Both the position numbers and the translations under genes were made by a program. Below, in pieces: positions 11,088 to 22,999 of a stretch of DNA of 64,000 nucleotides. Numbering within the stretch: the stretch's first letter is position 1; each line of letters starts with the position of its first letter. Under the pieces are notes generated by a model. It made no database searches. It saw nothing but the letters and a program-made list of their open reading frames with translations, and had not been told where the DNA came from. This DNA is from Watersipora subatra. Taxonomy: Eukaryota; Bryozoa; Gymnolaemata; Cheilostomatida; Watersiporidae. The stretch lies in the NCBI RefSeq assembly GCF_963576615.1, contig NC_088717.1, positions 59,534,038 through 59,598,037 on the forward strand. The letters are read 5' to 3'.

Positions 11088-14000
11088 TCACTGTGCTTTA
11101 ACTTTCCTCTTCCCAGAAACGATCTTCTTGAGCATTCTATGAGAGAGAATGGTCGAATAAAGTCCCACATATGTATATGATATCCCAATTGACGTGTAGA
11201 CACTCATTAGGAGAAGAGGAAGGAAAGGCAGTGTCTCATTTAGCCCCATTAGCGAGTGCCCAACAGAATAGTAAAGCATGACAAGTAAGAGGCCAAACAT
11301 GTAGCCTTTCTCAAGTCTGCTGAATGCCCACTGACTCTTCTTGTCAGCTGATCTGCAAGCAAGGAAGTAAGATCAAAGCTATCGCTTGTACTCGAGGGAT
11401 ATGATCTTGAAAATAAGTTGTTAAGCTCCTACATACACATGCTCAATATACATATTGGAGTTGTCACAGATTAACCTAAAGCCCATTTACCTTAGGAGTT
11501 GCCCCCTATTACTTTAGGAGTTGTCCTACACCAACTTAAATAAGTTACTTGACAGTTGAAGATGTCACACATCAATACGCTCGAGTCATTGAATGCTTTA
11601 GCATAAAACTTACATTGGTCTGCATGTGGTATAAATAACTCAATGTGTGGCATAGTAAGAACTAGGCTACACAGCCATACCTTGACATATTAATTCATGT
11701 CCCAACACTTGACAAAATCAAAATATGAGCAGAGTTTCTAGCAAGTTTCTATGTTGATATACAGTCATACGTCGACTTACGAGCTTAATGCGTTCCGAGA
11801 CTCAGCTCGTATGTCAATTTACTCGCATGTTGGTGCAATTTACTTATATATAGAACAATTAAATATATATTGATTGGTTTCCATACTCTAAAAAAATGAA
11901 AATAAAACACACAAAACCAGATATTGTAACAGAAAGAACATGTTGGTTATTGTCCTAACTTACCACAAGCTTTTAAAAAGAAACAAACAAAAAATAATGC
12001 AAGGAAATGTGATTAATTAAAATGTAAAATTAAATACATGCAATAGCAGCTAGCGCTAGCATTTGCCAGAGAGGGAGATATCCTAGGGAGTTATAGAGAG
12101 TTACCCTTCATTACAACCGTTGACTTTGATAAATTTGGATTTTATCAATGTCTTAAAAGACAAACTTAGAAGCAAATCTAAAAGCAAACTTTCATTTTTA
12201 ACTTGAGGTAATTAAAATTTCTTCGGCGTTCATAGTTGGAAGTTTCTCGCTGGTTAGCTAATTTTTCCTTTGTTTCGCTTTCACGACTAGCCGGCCGTTT
12301 TAAGATCAACCTATCTATGGACGTTTGCCTTTGTCGCCCTTTCAACATGTTGCGATTAGGACGAACACAGGTGGCGTCACAAACGGTTAATCGTTGATCT
12401 TTTATCCAATGCCTGAGCAGTCTCTCCATCAACGGTCGTGAAGATCGCTGCGCCGTTTAGAAACTATGGTTAGTCCTTTTGCGAACTAAATAAATGCCCT
12501 GAATATAATCCTTCTGTTTGATAATTGTGGATGTATTTCTGTCATATTGTTGAGCTAGCTCAATCACGCATACACATTTCGCATATTTTTCAATAATTTT
12601 CCGTTTAATAATTGTTATCATTTGCTTTTTCTTTGCATTTCATCTTTCATTTTACTGGCAAACTTTCGGTCTACGCACAGTACTTTTAATTCACATAATT
12701 CTGCACTGAAAATCGCGCACAAAAAACACGGTACAAAAGTATAACCTGAGCAGTTGAAAAATACAGAGTGATGCTGTTCTCATAAAACACCTCCAGCATA
12801 CTTGGCAACAGACTCACGAGCTCGTATCTCAAACATGGCTCATATGTTAGTGCTAAAACTTGCTTAAAAGCTGGCTCGTATCTCAAGTTTCTCGTACGTT
12901 GGAGCACTCGTAAGTTGAAGTATTACTGTAGTAGTAATCTGTGAGATATGAGCATACGAGCCAGTTCTCGATGGCCACTACATGCCTCAAAAGCTGCAAG
13001 AGGTCTTTTTCGAGAAAATCATGGCTGGATCTTTCTCATCGACTCAGTTTGAAAAAAGGTTTTTAAAAGGCTTGCTAACAGTTGAAGTGAATGCGAGGCA
13101 CAAAGCCTCAAACCGGAAACGGATAATAAAAATCAAAACTCGACAAAAAGTAAGTTTAGTAAAAGATTAAAACTTAGCTTTTAAGTGTGTTCTACTTTGT
13201 GTTAAATTCATTAGGTTAAACTCATTAGGTTAAACTCATTAGGTTAAATTCATTAGGTTGAATTCATTAGGTTAAATTCATTAGGTTAAAATCATTAGGT
13301 TAAATTCATTAGGTTAAATTCAAATTTTCTGTTACATCTTTACCTGACACAAAACTTTAGTGTACCAAATGCTTTGCTGTCTCAGTCTCTCTCAGACCAC
13401 CATTAGTCACTACGTCTGTCTCGAAGGTAAAAACATACAGTAGTGTACATATTAATATTACATTTTATTGCAGATTTTAACAACTACATAGGTATTTGTT
13501 ACTTGATTACCGTAGGTGCTGAATTACACCAATTAAAAACGCTTAAACTTGAACAATTAAGTTTTTCCACCCGCAATATTATGTTTTCTGTGGTTTTTTT
13601 AGTATGGTAACGAATTAATTTGTACTTAGTTATTTTGCATAGGAAATAGTGCCTTGAGACACGAGCAAATTGACATATGAGCTCAGACCAAGAATGCATT
13701 AAGCTTGTATGTCGAGGTATGACTGTACATAAACAGAACATTGAGGCAGAACTACACGTGAGACGAAGAGAGTAATAAGAGTAATAAGCCCATATCGGGA
13801 TGATACAGACAATTATGGAGCAGATATTCATACGTACTGTGGGAGCAAATGAGGCAGAGTGCTCAGCAAGTAAAGAGTGTAGGCTCCAAATCCAGCAAAC
13901 AATATGGGCTGCTCTACAAGTGTATGACAACCGCTATTAGGATTGTCTTCTCCTGTTGAGGGCAGCAAATGAATGGTCGGTCACGAGAATATTTTGCCAT

Positions 14001-17000
14001 ATTGAAGCACTGTAGTTCTAATTGGTTAACAGCAAACTAAGGCTCTGTTTGAGTTTATTAAAACACAAAGATATAACGTAAAATGAAAGCGTTTTATTTC
14101 AGTGTAGACAATTGAGTAGTGAGCTATTTATGGCTGCGCCAGAAAAATAATTGTATCACCACTATTAATACATGTTATCGATGAAGATCGGGCAACCCTA
14201 ATTTATGAGTGGTGCATAAAAACTCCTTAAACTGTCCAAATGTAGTATTTGTTAATGAAACTTGCTGAGGCATCTTGGGATGAAAGGAGAACTTCTGTGA
14301 ATGCATAAGCAGTAGAACTCACACCAACAGATAAGGTATAATTAAACTTACCAAACTGCGTGTAAATAAGAGGAAAAAGAGAAACATGGCTGACGACGGA
14401 TAGGAATATAAAATGACGGCAGTAATCATCACTATCAATGGAGAGCAATGTGAGAGGAATGGTCACTAGTAGGATTGCCTTCTCATGTACGTGCCAGCCG
14501 AACATGAAAGATGTGAATGCACATATTACGAGAGATCTGATGAATGTCCTTGGGCCGGATGGGTTGAGCCATAGATGTATCAGCGTAGGCTGAAATCAAA
14601 CCTAACTATTATTCTATAAATGTACACGTACAATTACTCCGTAGGAATACATGAACAAATGGGTCATGATCTCAGAATCCATGGTTAAGTCGGGTGTGTG
14701 AGATTTGGAGCTCTCTACACTAGCAGAAGGAGAAAATTCTCAGTTATTTTGCAAAACATTAACGTTATAGCATTTAATGCTATAACGTTAAACTGATTTT
14801 TCAAGACATCTTTTCAGATGTCTCTCTGACATGTTTCACCAGTTGATGCACAACTTAAGACAAGCATCTTTGTCAAGATTCAACTTTAGGGTATATCGTA
14901 ATGATAGTATTAACTCATGCATAGTAAACATGCTCACACACCAGCATGAATGTGACAGTCAGAAGTAGAGTAGCTACAGGTGTTACGGATGGCAACACGG
15001 CGTGTTCAAACTCCTGGACAAGGCCTCCTGTCATTGATGCTGAATGGTTTGAGACTGAAATGAGATCTAGCTTACGCCCTGCAAGATGTGAATATCTCTT
15101 ACAGAAATAAGTTTGACATAAACTTATCCAAGATGCATTCCATGAAGGCCTAATACTATAGCCAGAGCTGAGCCTATGTAACATTTTTTAATTCGAAATT
15201 ATATCAGTTAAAAACTGGTTTGATCGAAATCCAATGATAATAAAATCTAACAAATCAACCACCTGATACGCACAATTCAAATCTTACATCACTAAATAAT
15301 GATTCAGCATTTTTGGCAAATTATTAATTAGAAAAACATTTAAAAAGCAAAACAAAACGGCTCCAGTCATCATCTGTTTCCTTTTTCCTTTAATCAATAA
15401 AACAATGACGATATATCAATTAAGAGGTCACAGGATTTCTACAGTAGTGTGTCGACACGCATGGTTAATATTCCAATTGCTTGGAACAAGATCCTTAATG
15501 AGAATACTTTGTATTTCCTTTAATTCGTTCCACAGCCTAAAAACTCAATAATAAATACTTTTCATAATCACATCTGAGCGTTGAAACATTGTATAGCGTT
15601 GAAACAAAACTGTGTAAAACTTATAACTAAAACCTTAATTACACGTAAAAAGTAAATTATCAAGGTAACAATGAGTGAATAGTTTTTCACAGACTGATTG
15701 AGGTATAGCCTTGCCAATCCAGGCGATGGATGGTGCATTGGTAGGGGCCGTGATAGCCATCCCGACATAAACTAGGTGCATTGGTAGGGGCCGTGATAGC
15801 CATCCCGACATAAACTAGGTGCATTGGTAGGGGCCGTGATAGCCATCCCGACATAAACTAGGTGCATTGGTAGGGGCCGTGATAGCCATCCCGACATAAA
15901 CTAGGTGCATTGGTAGGGGCCGTGATAGCCATCCCGACATAAACTAGGTGAACTTTAAATTAGCATAACCTAGTCATGTACTTTTTGTTTGTACATGGAT
16001 ACTTGTTTGTACATGGATACTTGTTTGTACATGGATACTTGTTTGTACATGGATACTTGTTTGTACATGGATACTTGTTTGTACATGGATACTTGTTTGT
16101 ACATGGATACTTGTTTGTACACGGATACTTGTTTGTACATGGATACTTGTTTGTACATGGATACTTGTTTGTACATGGATATTTATTTGTACATGGATAC
16201 TTGTTTGTACACGGATACTTGTTTGTACACGGATACTTGTTTGTACACGGATACTTGTTTGTACATGGATACTTGTTTGTACATGGATACTTGTTTGTAC
16301 ACGGATACTTGTTTGTACACGGATATTTGTTTGTACACGGATACTTGTTTGTACACGGATACTTGTTTGTACATGGATACTTATTTGTACATGGATACTT
16401 GTTTGTACATGGATACTTGTTTGTACATGGATACTTGTTTGTACACGGATACTTGTTTGTACATGGATACTTGTTTGTACATGGATATTTATTTGTACAT
16501 GGATATTTATTTGTACATGGATATTTGTTTGTACATGGATATTTGTTTGTACACGGATACTTGTTTGTACATGGATACTTGTTTGTACATGGATACTTGT
16601 TTGTACATGGATACTTGTTTGTACATGGATACTTGTTTGTACATGGATACTTGTTTGTACATGGATACTTGTTTGTACATGGATACTTGTTTGTACATGG
16701 ATATTTATTTGTACATGGATATTTGTTTGTACACGGATACTTGTTTGTACATGGATACTTGTTTGTACATGGATACTTGTTTGTACATGGACACTTGTTT
16801 GTACATGGATACTTGTTTGTACATGGATACTTGTTTGTACACGGATACTTGTTTGTACATGGATACTTATTTGTACAGGAATACTTGTTTGTACAAGGAT
16901 ATTCACTTGTATGTGGATATTTATTTGTACAGGAATATTTGTTTGTACACGGATATTTGATTGTACAGGAATAACTGTTTCAATTTTATATTTAATTATC

Positions 17001-20000
17001 ATGGCCTCTCCAGTTTTAGCTGTGTCCAAATATTTTTTCTCTCGTCAGCTTCACTTCCTTTCTCATAAAAACTACTAGTCAATTCTCTAGGTTTTTAAAG
17101 AATTGATCTGGAAATGTTTGCCCATGTTTTTCTGTCACTTGCTAATTTAATTCTATGGATGGTACTGCAATCTTCCTTTTTAATTCTATGGATGGTATTG
17201 CATTCTTCCTTTTTACCGCCCGCATAATTCTTTTTGGATCTGAGTCTAAAACTAAAAACTATGTGAAAGAGAGCTGCACACATAGATACTGAATTATACA
17301 TCAATGTTTTGAGTAACCTTGCGTGTCGTATGTTGGAAATTAATAAAAATTACCACTGCAATTACTTCTATTAAATCAAATGAAATTAACTTCAAGGGCA
17401 CCCAAGAGATTTATTTTAATCCTACGAGGACTTGAATAGCCACTGACTAAAGCGAAGCACCTGCAACGATAGGCGTAACAAGTTGTATTCATGTGTGACC
17501 CACCTGCAATGTAAAGCAGCTTGTCAGCCATATTGTAAATGGCCCAGAAGTTAGGTGCCCAATAAGCATGACACAAGCCCCTTTTGAATGGAAACAGCCT
17601 TGAGAGCACTTGACCCAGCTGGCCCTGTTAAGAACAAGATTGGCTATAGAGAGCGCACAACAATTGGCTGACAATGACATAAAGAGATGACAAAGGGAAA
17701 TTCTACATACAAAATAAATGAAAGGTCCAAATGAGGTACCGAATATGCTGACAACTAAACCAGCCAACCCCAGGAATCGCTTGATTGAGAAGGATGACCA
17801 GAGTACACTTCCATCTACAAGTTAAAACCAAAAGAATTGTAACACCTGCAGGTAGTTGACAAATAGAGAAGATACCGCTAAGAAAGACAATGGACCATCA
17901 ACAAGAAACACCGAAAACTATTTAGTAACTTTCTATTGGTTAAATGTCTGATGAAGAGAAAACAGTTGGTATTTCCATTACTGAGCACCTGAGCCCTGTT
18001 GTCAATCATTCCTGCTGTTAATAATCAACAATGCCATCCTAGTATATACGAGTGAACTACCTGGAAAAGCTCTACTCAATACCATCCTAATACAGTAGGC
18101 AATCGTACAACGTAACTAGCCCGTTCCAGGAATGTTTACGCTATAGGGATTTTATGTTATATTTATAGTAAAATACATGTGAATTGCCTAATCCGTTTCA
18201 AGATCTTTCCAGACTTACCCCTTTGACCATACAAAAAGGAAAAACTAAACTTTTCAATATGTGGGCTGTACTGTAACTGCAGTATTATTGGTTTGCATCA
18301 ACAACTGTTCTCCTTTTTCTGATCAACTTCACTGGTTTGATAAACCATTATTATTATTATTGTTATTATTGCAGCAACTTTACAATAAGCTGATGAAGAG
18401 CGCACATCTTCAACGTTCATTCACAACAAATCGCTCATTTTTTCTAAACAGCAAAGTCTATTTTGCAAAGTAAAACTAATAACAAATACATGTATTATAT
18501 ACATCTACAATAAAACAAAACAAAAAATATTTTTACTACAAGAGCAATACTACCTGTTCATCGTTTATTTGTATCCAGGGGTCAAGGTTAAGAAAAAAGA
18601 TAAATTTCAACGATACTCGAACTCGTGACATTCAGATTGGTAGACCGACGCTGTAACACCTGCACCAATCAATCACCTTTGAGTATTTATGAACGCAGCT
18701 ACCTTATTCCCTGTCGCAACATCTGAGGATCTATCACAGCAAACTAGAATGTCACGGAAGTTGTATATATAACAGATACAATGCTACAATGTGAGAGAGG
18801 TTACCATTCGAATCAAATTTGAGAACTCGGCCGACTTGACACTTTACGTTATATGGATTTTTTACTTAGTGCGAAGCAAAAACTTTACATAAATTCTTTA
18901 AGTTATCTGGAATTTACATTGTAGGAGTGTCTAGTGTATATATAAATCAATTATCAGTTGTGGTTCTAGCCAATGAGCTATCAATTATCAGTTTTTATGT
19001 ACCTTTCTGAGAGCTGGAGAAACAGTAGATCCGGAGCAAATAGATGCCATATGCAGGGGCCATGTAAAGATATATGTGTTTGAAGTTGAGCAGGGTAGCG
19101 AAATGCAGAGCTGCCGTCATGTGATTGGCCTAAAGGAAGTTTAGGCATTGTATGCGTGTACATACATGTACATGCAAGCAAGAGTGTACAAAGGCATGTG
19201 TGAAGGTCTATCTACATAGTCTTCTGGTCTGCATGATATAATAGGGTCTCAGTTAACACAGACCATACATCTGGTGCTAAATTTTCTTTTATAAATTCAA
19301 TTTTTTCCCATGAATTTCTTTGCAATGCATATTTTCTCTCAATAGGGTGACGATACAAGAAACTGTCAGCATTGGCCCATAGCATGTCCTAAGTATTCAT
19401 TTATTGACTGACATAAAGAGACAAAATTATTGGTGAGAGACCATGGAGAAAAACTAGCTTAGTTGTAATGCAAATAAATATGTACCAGCTTTTAAAATAT
19501 TTATATTTTGAGTATTCTTGTTATATACAGTCGTACCTCAACATATGAGCTTACTGCCGTCATACGTCGATTTTCACACTCACGTGTCAAATCAAATGTT
19601 TTTTTATATAAAATAACTAAATACAAATCGAACTGTCCTACCATCTAAAAAAAACACTTAGAAACAGGATATTACAAGGAAAATGTGTTTTAAATTGTTG
19701 CAATTCATTCCTACACTCACAAAGTAACTCGTGGTTTTGATTTGCAATAAAAATGCAACAATATTTTACATACATGTACATGTAGTACTGTATTGAGTTC
19801 TTACCTTTGAGACAGACGGAAGTAGCTAACAGCAGTGTGAGAGCAACTCGATGGTTCAGGACACTTTTGTGAGACTACGTAGCATAAACTTTAAATTTAA
19901 CTTGAATGAATTTAGCTTACTAAAGCTTACTAACTTAGCTTACTAAAGCTTACTAACTTAGCTTACTAACTTAGCTTACTAAAGCTTACTAACTTAGCTT

Positions 20001-22323
20001 ACTAAAGCTTACTAACTTAGCTTACTAAAGCTTACTAACTTAGCTTACTAACTTAGCTTACTAAAGCTTACTAACTTAGCTTACTAAAGCTTACTAACTT
20101 AGCTTACTAAAGCTTACTAACTTAGCTTACTAAAGCTTACTAACTTAGCTTACTAAAGCTTACTAACTTAGCTTACTAAAGCTTACTAACTTAGCTTACT
20201 AACTTAGCTTACTAAAGCTTACTAACTTAGCTTACTAACTTAGCTTACTAAAGCTTACTAACTTAGCTTACTAAAGCTTACTAACTTAGCTTACTAAAGC
20301 TTACTAACTTAGCTTACTAAAGCTTACTAACTTAGCTTACTAAAGCTTACTAACTTAGCTTACTAAAGCTTACTAACTTAGCTTACTAGAGCTTACTAAC
20401 TTAGCTTACTAACTTAGCTTACTAAAGCTTACTAACTTAGCTTACTAAAGCTTACTAACTTAGCTTACTAAAGCTTACTAACTTAGCTTACTAAAGCTTA
20501 CTAACTTAGCTTACTAAAGCTTACTAACTTAGCTTACTAAAGCTTACTAACTTAGCTTACTAAAGCTTACTAACTTAGCTTACTAAAGCATACTAACTTA
20601 GCTTACTAGAGCTTACTAACTTAGCTTACTAAAGCATACTAACTTAGCTTACTAAAGCTTACTAAAGCTTACTAAAGCTTACTAACTTAGCTTACTAAAG
20701 CTTACTAACTTAGCTTACTAAAGCTTACTAAAGCTTACTAACTTAGCTTACTAAAGCTTACTAACTTAGCTTACTAAAGCTTACTAACTTAGCTTACTAA
20801 AGCTTACTAACTTAGCTTACCAAAGCTTACTAACTTAGCTTACTAAAGCTTACTAATTTAGCTTACTACGCACAAACTTAAAATGAGTTTTACTTTTATA
20901 CTAAACTTAATTCTAACTTTGTCTTCACATTCATTTCCTATTCCCTTCTTTTGGTCTCTTTGCGGCGCATTTAGACTCGCATTCATCTTCACTTTTAGCC
21001 AGCCTTTGTAAGTCAATATTCATCCGATGAGAAAGACCGAGTGACGCTGTCCCGCAAGCGGCCTCTCGCATACCCAGTCACCTAACAGCCGCATCAAAAA
21101 CCGTCTCGTATGTAAAACTCTTCTCATATCTCCAGGCAAAAATTTACTCAGAATTTTTCTCCTATCTCAAATCTCTTGTAGGTTGGGGCACTCGTATGTC
21201 AAGGTACAACGTACATGTTGCTAACACCAACCTGATACATGGCTGTTATGGACAGTAGAAGAATGCCAAAGAGAAGCCCATTATATTGGAAATGAATATC
21301 TAAGGATTGTTAAGAAATGCTTGCTGATTGGTTGCAGTTTGTGACAGGCTAGACTAATCAAGAGGATAAACAAAATAAGCAAATATAATGACCAGCAGGA
21401 AGGATACGATCGACGATAAAAAGGCCAAAGTTGGTCATCAGACAGACTCCGATTGCAAGATTGGAGTTGTTGATTATGGCTGGTCTATTAGAGACACCCA
21501 CTCTTTTGACCACACAAGTCATGCAGAATCTGTAACACACATGCAGTACCTGCAAGCCATGTCATGCTAAACCTGCAACTCATGCCAAACATACAACTAC
21601 TAGCTTATGTCATGTCCAACTTGCAACCATGTCCTTTATAATGAAGTAATAATTGAATATAGATAATATTAAAAAGGATGGACATGCATATATGGCATTC
21701 CAGCTACCCAGAACTTAGTCAAACCGCAGAACGAAAACTTACTGGTAAACTGCATAGAGGTAGAGAAAGTCAGCACAGATGACAGAGAGTCGTTGGAATA
21801 GAACGCTTGCCTCACTGACATAATTCAACTTGTTAACTTTGACCATCATAGGATCGAAGAGCGGAGCAAACCATGAAAGGGTGAATTCAAACCAAGCAAA
21901 GAAGGGTGGGTAGTCCAGTGTCCATTCCGAAGTCGTCTAGAAATATGGGTAGGCCTATCCATATGGAGGTGAAAATCGTTTCCAGACTAGTTCATAGCAA
22001 AATTGTTAGGCGTGTAATAACTACTATAATATCATCACTAAACAGCAAAGCCGACATATTCGCTCTCCAAAAAGTAGTTTCAATGCTTTTATGAAGTACT
22101 TTTCAAAACTGTACACAATATAACACACAACACAATGATTATTAAACCGTTATCTAAAGAGTTGAAGTTGGTTGGAAAGAATGCTTTGGAAAAAAACATT
22201 CAAACCTTTTAATGTCTCAAGTTATACATGTACAATGCACTAACATCTGTGTACCACTTATCCAAAGGAAGGCTATGTGTGATGGCCAACCAGTTCCGGT
22301 GTACTTCATAGTCAGTAGATCGA
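11088..22323 (-). CDS. ALG8: ALG8, dolichyl-P-Glc:Glc1Man9GlcNAc2-PP-dolichol alpha-1,3-glucosyltransferase
   Basis: The enzyme adds the second glucose to the lipid-linked N-glycan precursor on the lumenal side of the ER, using dolichyl-phosphate glucose (GT57, multi-pass membrane protein). Exons in coding order: 22323-22245, 21936-21743, 21484-21408, 21299-21232, 19129-19003, 17814-17711, 17624-17504, 15078-14942, 14589-14352, 13913-13838 and 11352-11088 (stop included). All junction phases agree. Family landmarks in order: [30 protein letters not shown] (acidic catalytic loop), LLIVDHIHFQYNG-like, [51 protein letters not shown] and [14 protein letters not shown]. These give about 495 residues, near the family's usual length. 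Only the first exon (N-terminus and first membrane helix) was not found. The 21407-21300 intron looks U12-type. Other introns hold Tigger-like elements and two large satellites. No frame break was seen in the exons. Confidence 0.96.
11762..12928. mobile_element. Tigger/mariner-like element with TA target duplication
   Basis: The left tip CAGTCATACGTCGACTTACG matches the reverse complement of the right tip at 12905-12928, and TA flanks both sides (11760-11761 and 12929-12930). At 1167 bp it shows no transposase, so it is nonautonomous. It interrupts the older relative at about 11700-13725 within the last ALG8 intron. Confidence 0.85.
13205..13325. repeat. 15-bp tandem repeat (ATTCATTAGGTTAAA)
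   Basis: About eight copies of the unit, with A/T substitutions, inside the older Tigger-like element. Confidence 0.9.
14760..14790. repeat. Perfect hairpin with 1-nt spacer
   Basis: TAACGTTATAGCATT, a single T, then the exact reverse complement AATGCTATAACGTTA. It lies in the ALG8 intron between the exons at 14942-15078 and 14352-14589. Confidence 0.9.
15731..15950. repeat. 43-bp minisatellite, five copies
   Basis: Five almost identical units containing GGTGCATTGGTAGGGGCCGT and GATAGCCATCCCGACATAAA. The near-identity suggests recent expansion. It lies in an ALG8 intron, just before a larger 18-bp array. Confidence 0.95.
15976..16975. repeat. 18-bp minisatellite, ~55 copies
   Basis: A 1-kb array of TACTTGTTTGTACATGGA. 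The main variants are ACATGG/ACACGG and TACTTG/TATTTG/TATTTA, and units decay towards the right edge. Because 18 is divisible by 3, long open frames appear on both strands (up to 351 codons) with hexapeptide repeats. They sit inside an ALG8 intron and are not genes. Confidence 0.97.
18595..18700 (-). repeat. tRNA-derived SINE-like fragment
   Basis: On the minus strand there is an A-box-like GATTGATTGGTGCAGG, then GTCGGTCTACCAATCTGAAT and a B-box-like GAGTTCGAGTATC at tRNA spacing. No intact acceptor stem is seen, so this is more likely a SINE head than a working tRNA gene. Confidence 0.5.
19003..19129 (-). CDS. ALG8: ALG8 exon with [11 protein letters not shown] motif
   Basis: This internal exon of the ALG8 gene starts in phase 0 ([10 protein letters not shown]...) and ends in phase 1 after SSSQ. 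It carries the [20 protein letters not shown] membrane segment, which is conserved in ALG6/ALG8 proteins. It is listed separately because long introns isolate it and the frame that scores as open here is a different, spurious one. Confidence 0.93.
19528..21211. mobile_element. Tigger/mariner-like element swollen by a satellite
   Basis: The left tip CAGTCGTACCTCAACATATG and the reverse complement of the right tip (CTTGACATACGAG) match the family at 11762 and 31494, with TA at both edges. Most of its length is the AGCTTACTAA satellite at 19915-20870. It lies in the ALG8 intron between the exons at 21232-21299 and 19003-19129. Confidence 0.75.
19915..20870. repeat. 23-bp satellite (AGCTTACTAA units)
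   Basis: Alternating 10-bp AGCTTACTAA and 13-bp AGCTTACTAACTT units give a 23-bp period with occasional phase slips, about 955 bp in all. The 10/13 junction creates an AAGCTT palindrome in every unit. It lies inside a Tigger-like element. Confidence 0.97.
21300..21407 (-). other. U12-type (minor spliceosome) intron in ALG8
   Basis: On the minus strand the 5' splice site reads GATC/GTATCCTTCC, a close match to the U12 consensus GTATCCTTT. TTTCTTAACA lies upstream of the acceptor CCTTAG at the short branch-to-acceptor distance expected of U12 introns. Splicing joins GTC GAT C to AT ATT CAT, restoring the conserved VDHIHFQYN. The intron is 108 bp. Confidence 0.85.
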
Positions 22324-22999
22324 CTGCAAAGGAAAAAATATTTGGTTTTAGCTGAGGCTGATTGTGTGAGATGCGCTGGAGCAGGTTGTCTGATCCTATC
22401 TACGGAGAACGTCATTCGTTTTAATTACAGGAACATACTCGTAATTGTACGAAATAGATTAGATCTCCACCGAGTTGCCCCTGATACAAGGTCTCCCATC
22501 TGCTAAACTGAAGCATTGAGATAATTAATTTTTCTGAATTTGATCAAAACTTAAAGCCATCCTGTGGTATATGTTGATAGTGTTTCACTATGCATAAATC
22601 AAACAAGTGATATTTTAATTTGATTTGGATTCTCATAACAGTCATTTTTTCCAAGCTTCTAATTTATCTTTTGCGGGAACCATTATTCTTGCAAATAAAT
22701 AGCTGTGGAGAGGTTTCCAAGCAACCAGAGATCACATATAAACAATTGCTATAAACTCTAGGTAATTGTCCTGCCGACACTACTAAACAATTCAGCATAT
22801 TTTATGTGGTCGCAAACTTATTCTGATAGCTTTTAGCTGTTGATTTACTGTCTGTGACTTTTTCAAAAGCTATTCACATTTACAAAAGTAAAAAAATTTA
22901 TTGTTGCATGTTTTGGATTTTTAATAGTAATAATAACGCTTACTCATGCTAATTTAGCAAAATGATACAAACAGCCAGTTGAAATTAAACAAGTGGTCT

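Larger units (their letters stand above)
11700..13725. mobile_element. Older Tigger/mariner-like element, split by a younger relative
   Basis: The right tip reads TATGTCGAGGTATGACTG at 13725, followed by TA. Internal sequence (GAGCCAGTTCTCGATGGCC onward, and CAGACCACCATTAGTCACTA) matches the element at 31494-32152. The matching left part, including GTTTCTAGCAAGTTTCTATG, lies just upstream of 11760, so the element at 11762-12928 sits inside it. The left tip is eroded and its position approximate. A 15-bp repeat lies within it at 13205-13325. Confidence 0.75.

Noticed and set aside
13499-13930. 143-codon minus-strand open frame
   Set aside because: It overlaps a Tigger-like element. Only 13838-13913 is coding, in a different frame, as an ALG8 exon.
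15974-17029. Open frames of 323-351 codons on both strands
   Set aside because: They are produced by the 18-bp tandem repeat, whose length is a multiple of 3. They overlap one another in several frames and lie in an ALG8 intron.
18595-18700. Functional tRNA gene
   Set aside because: A- and B-box-like words are present, but I could not pair an acceptor stem; a SINE remnant is more likely.
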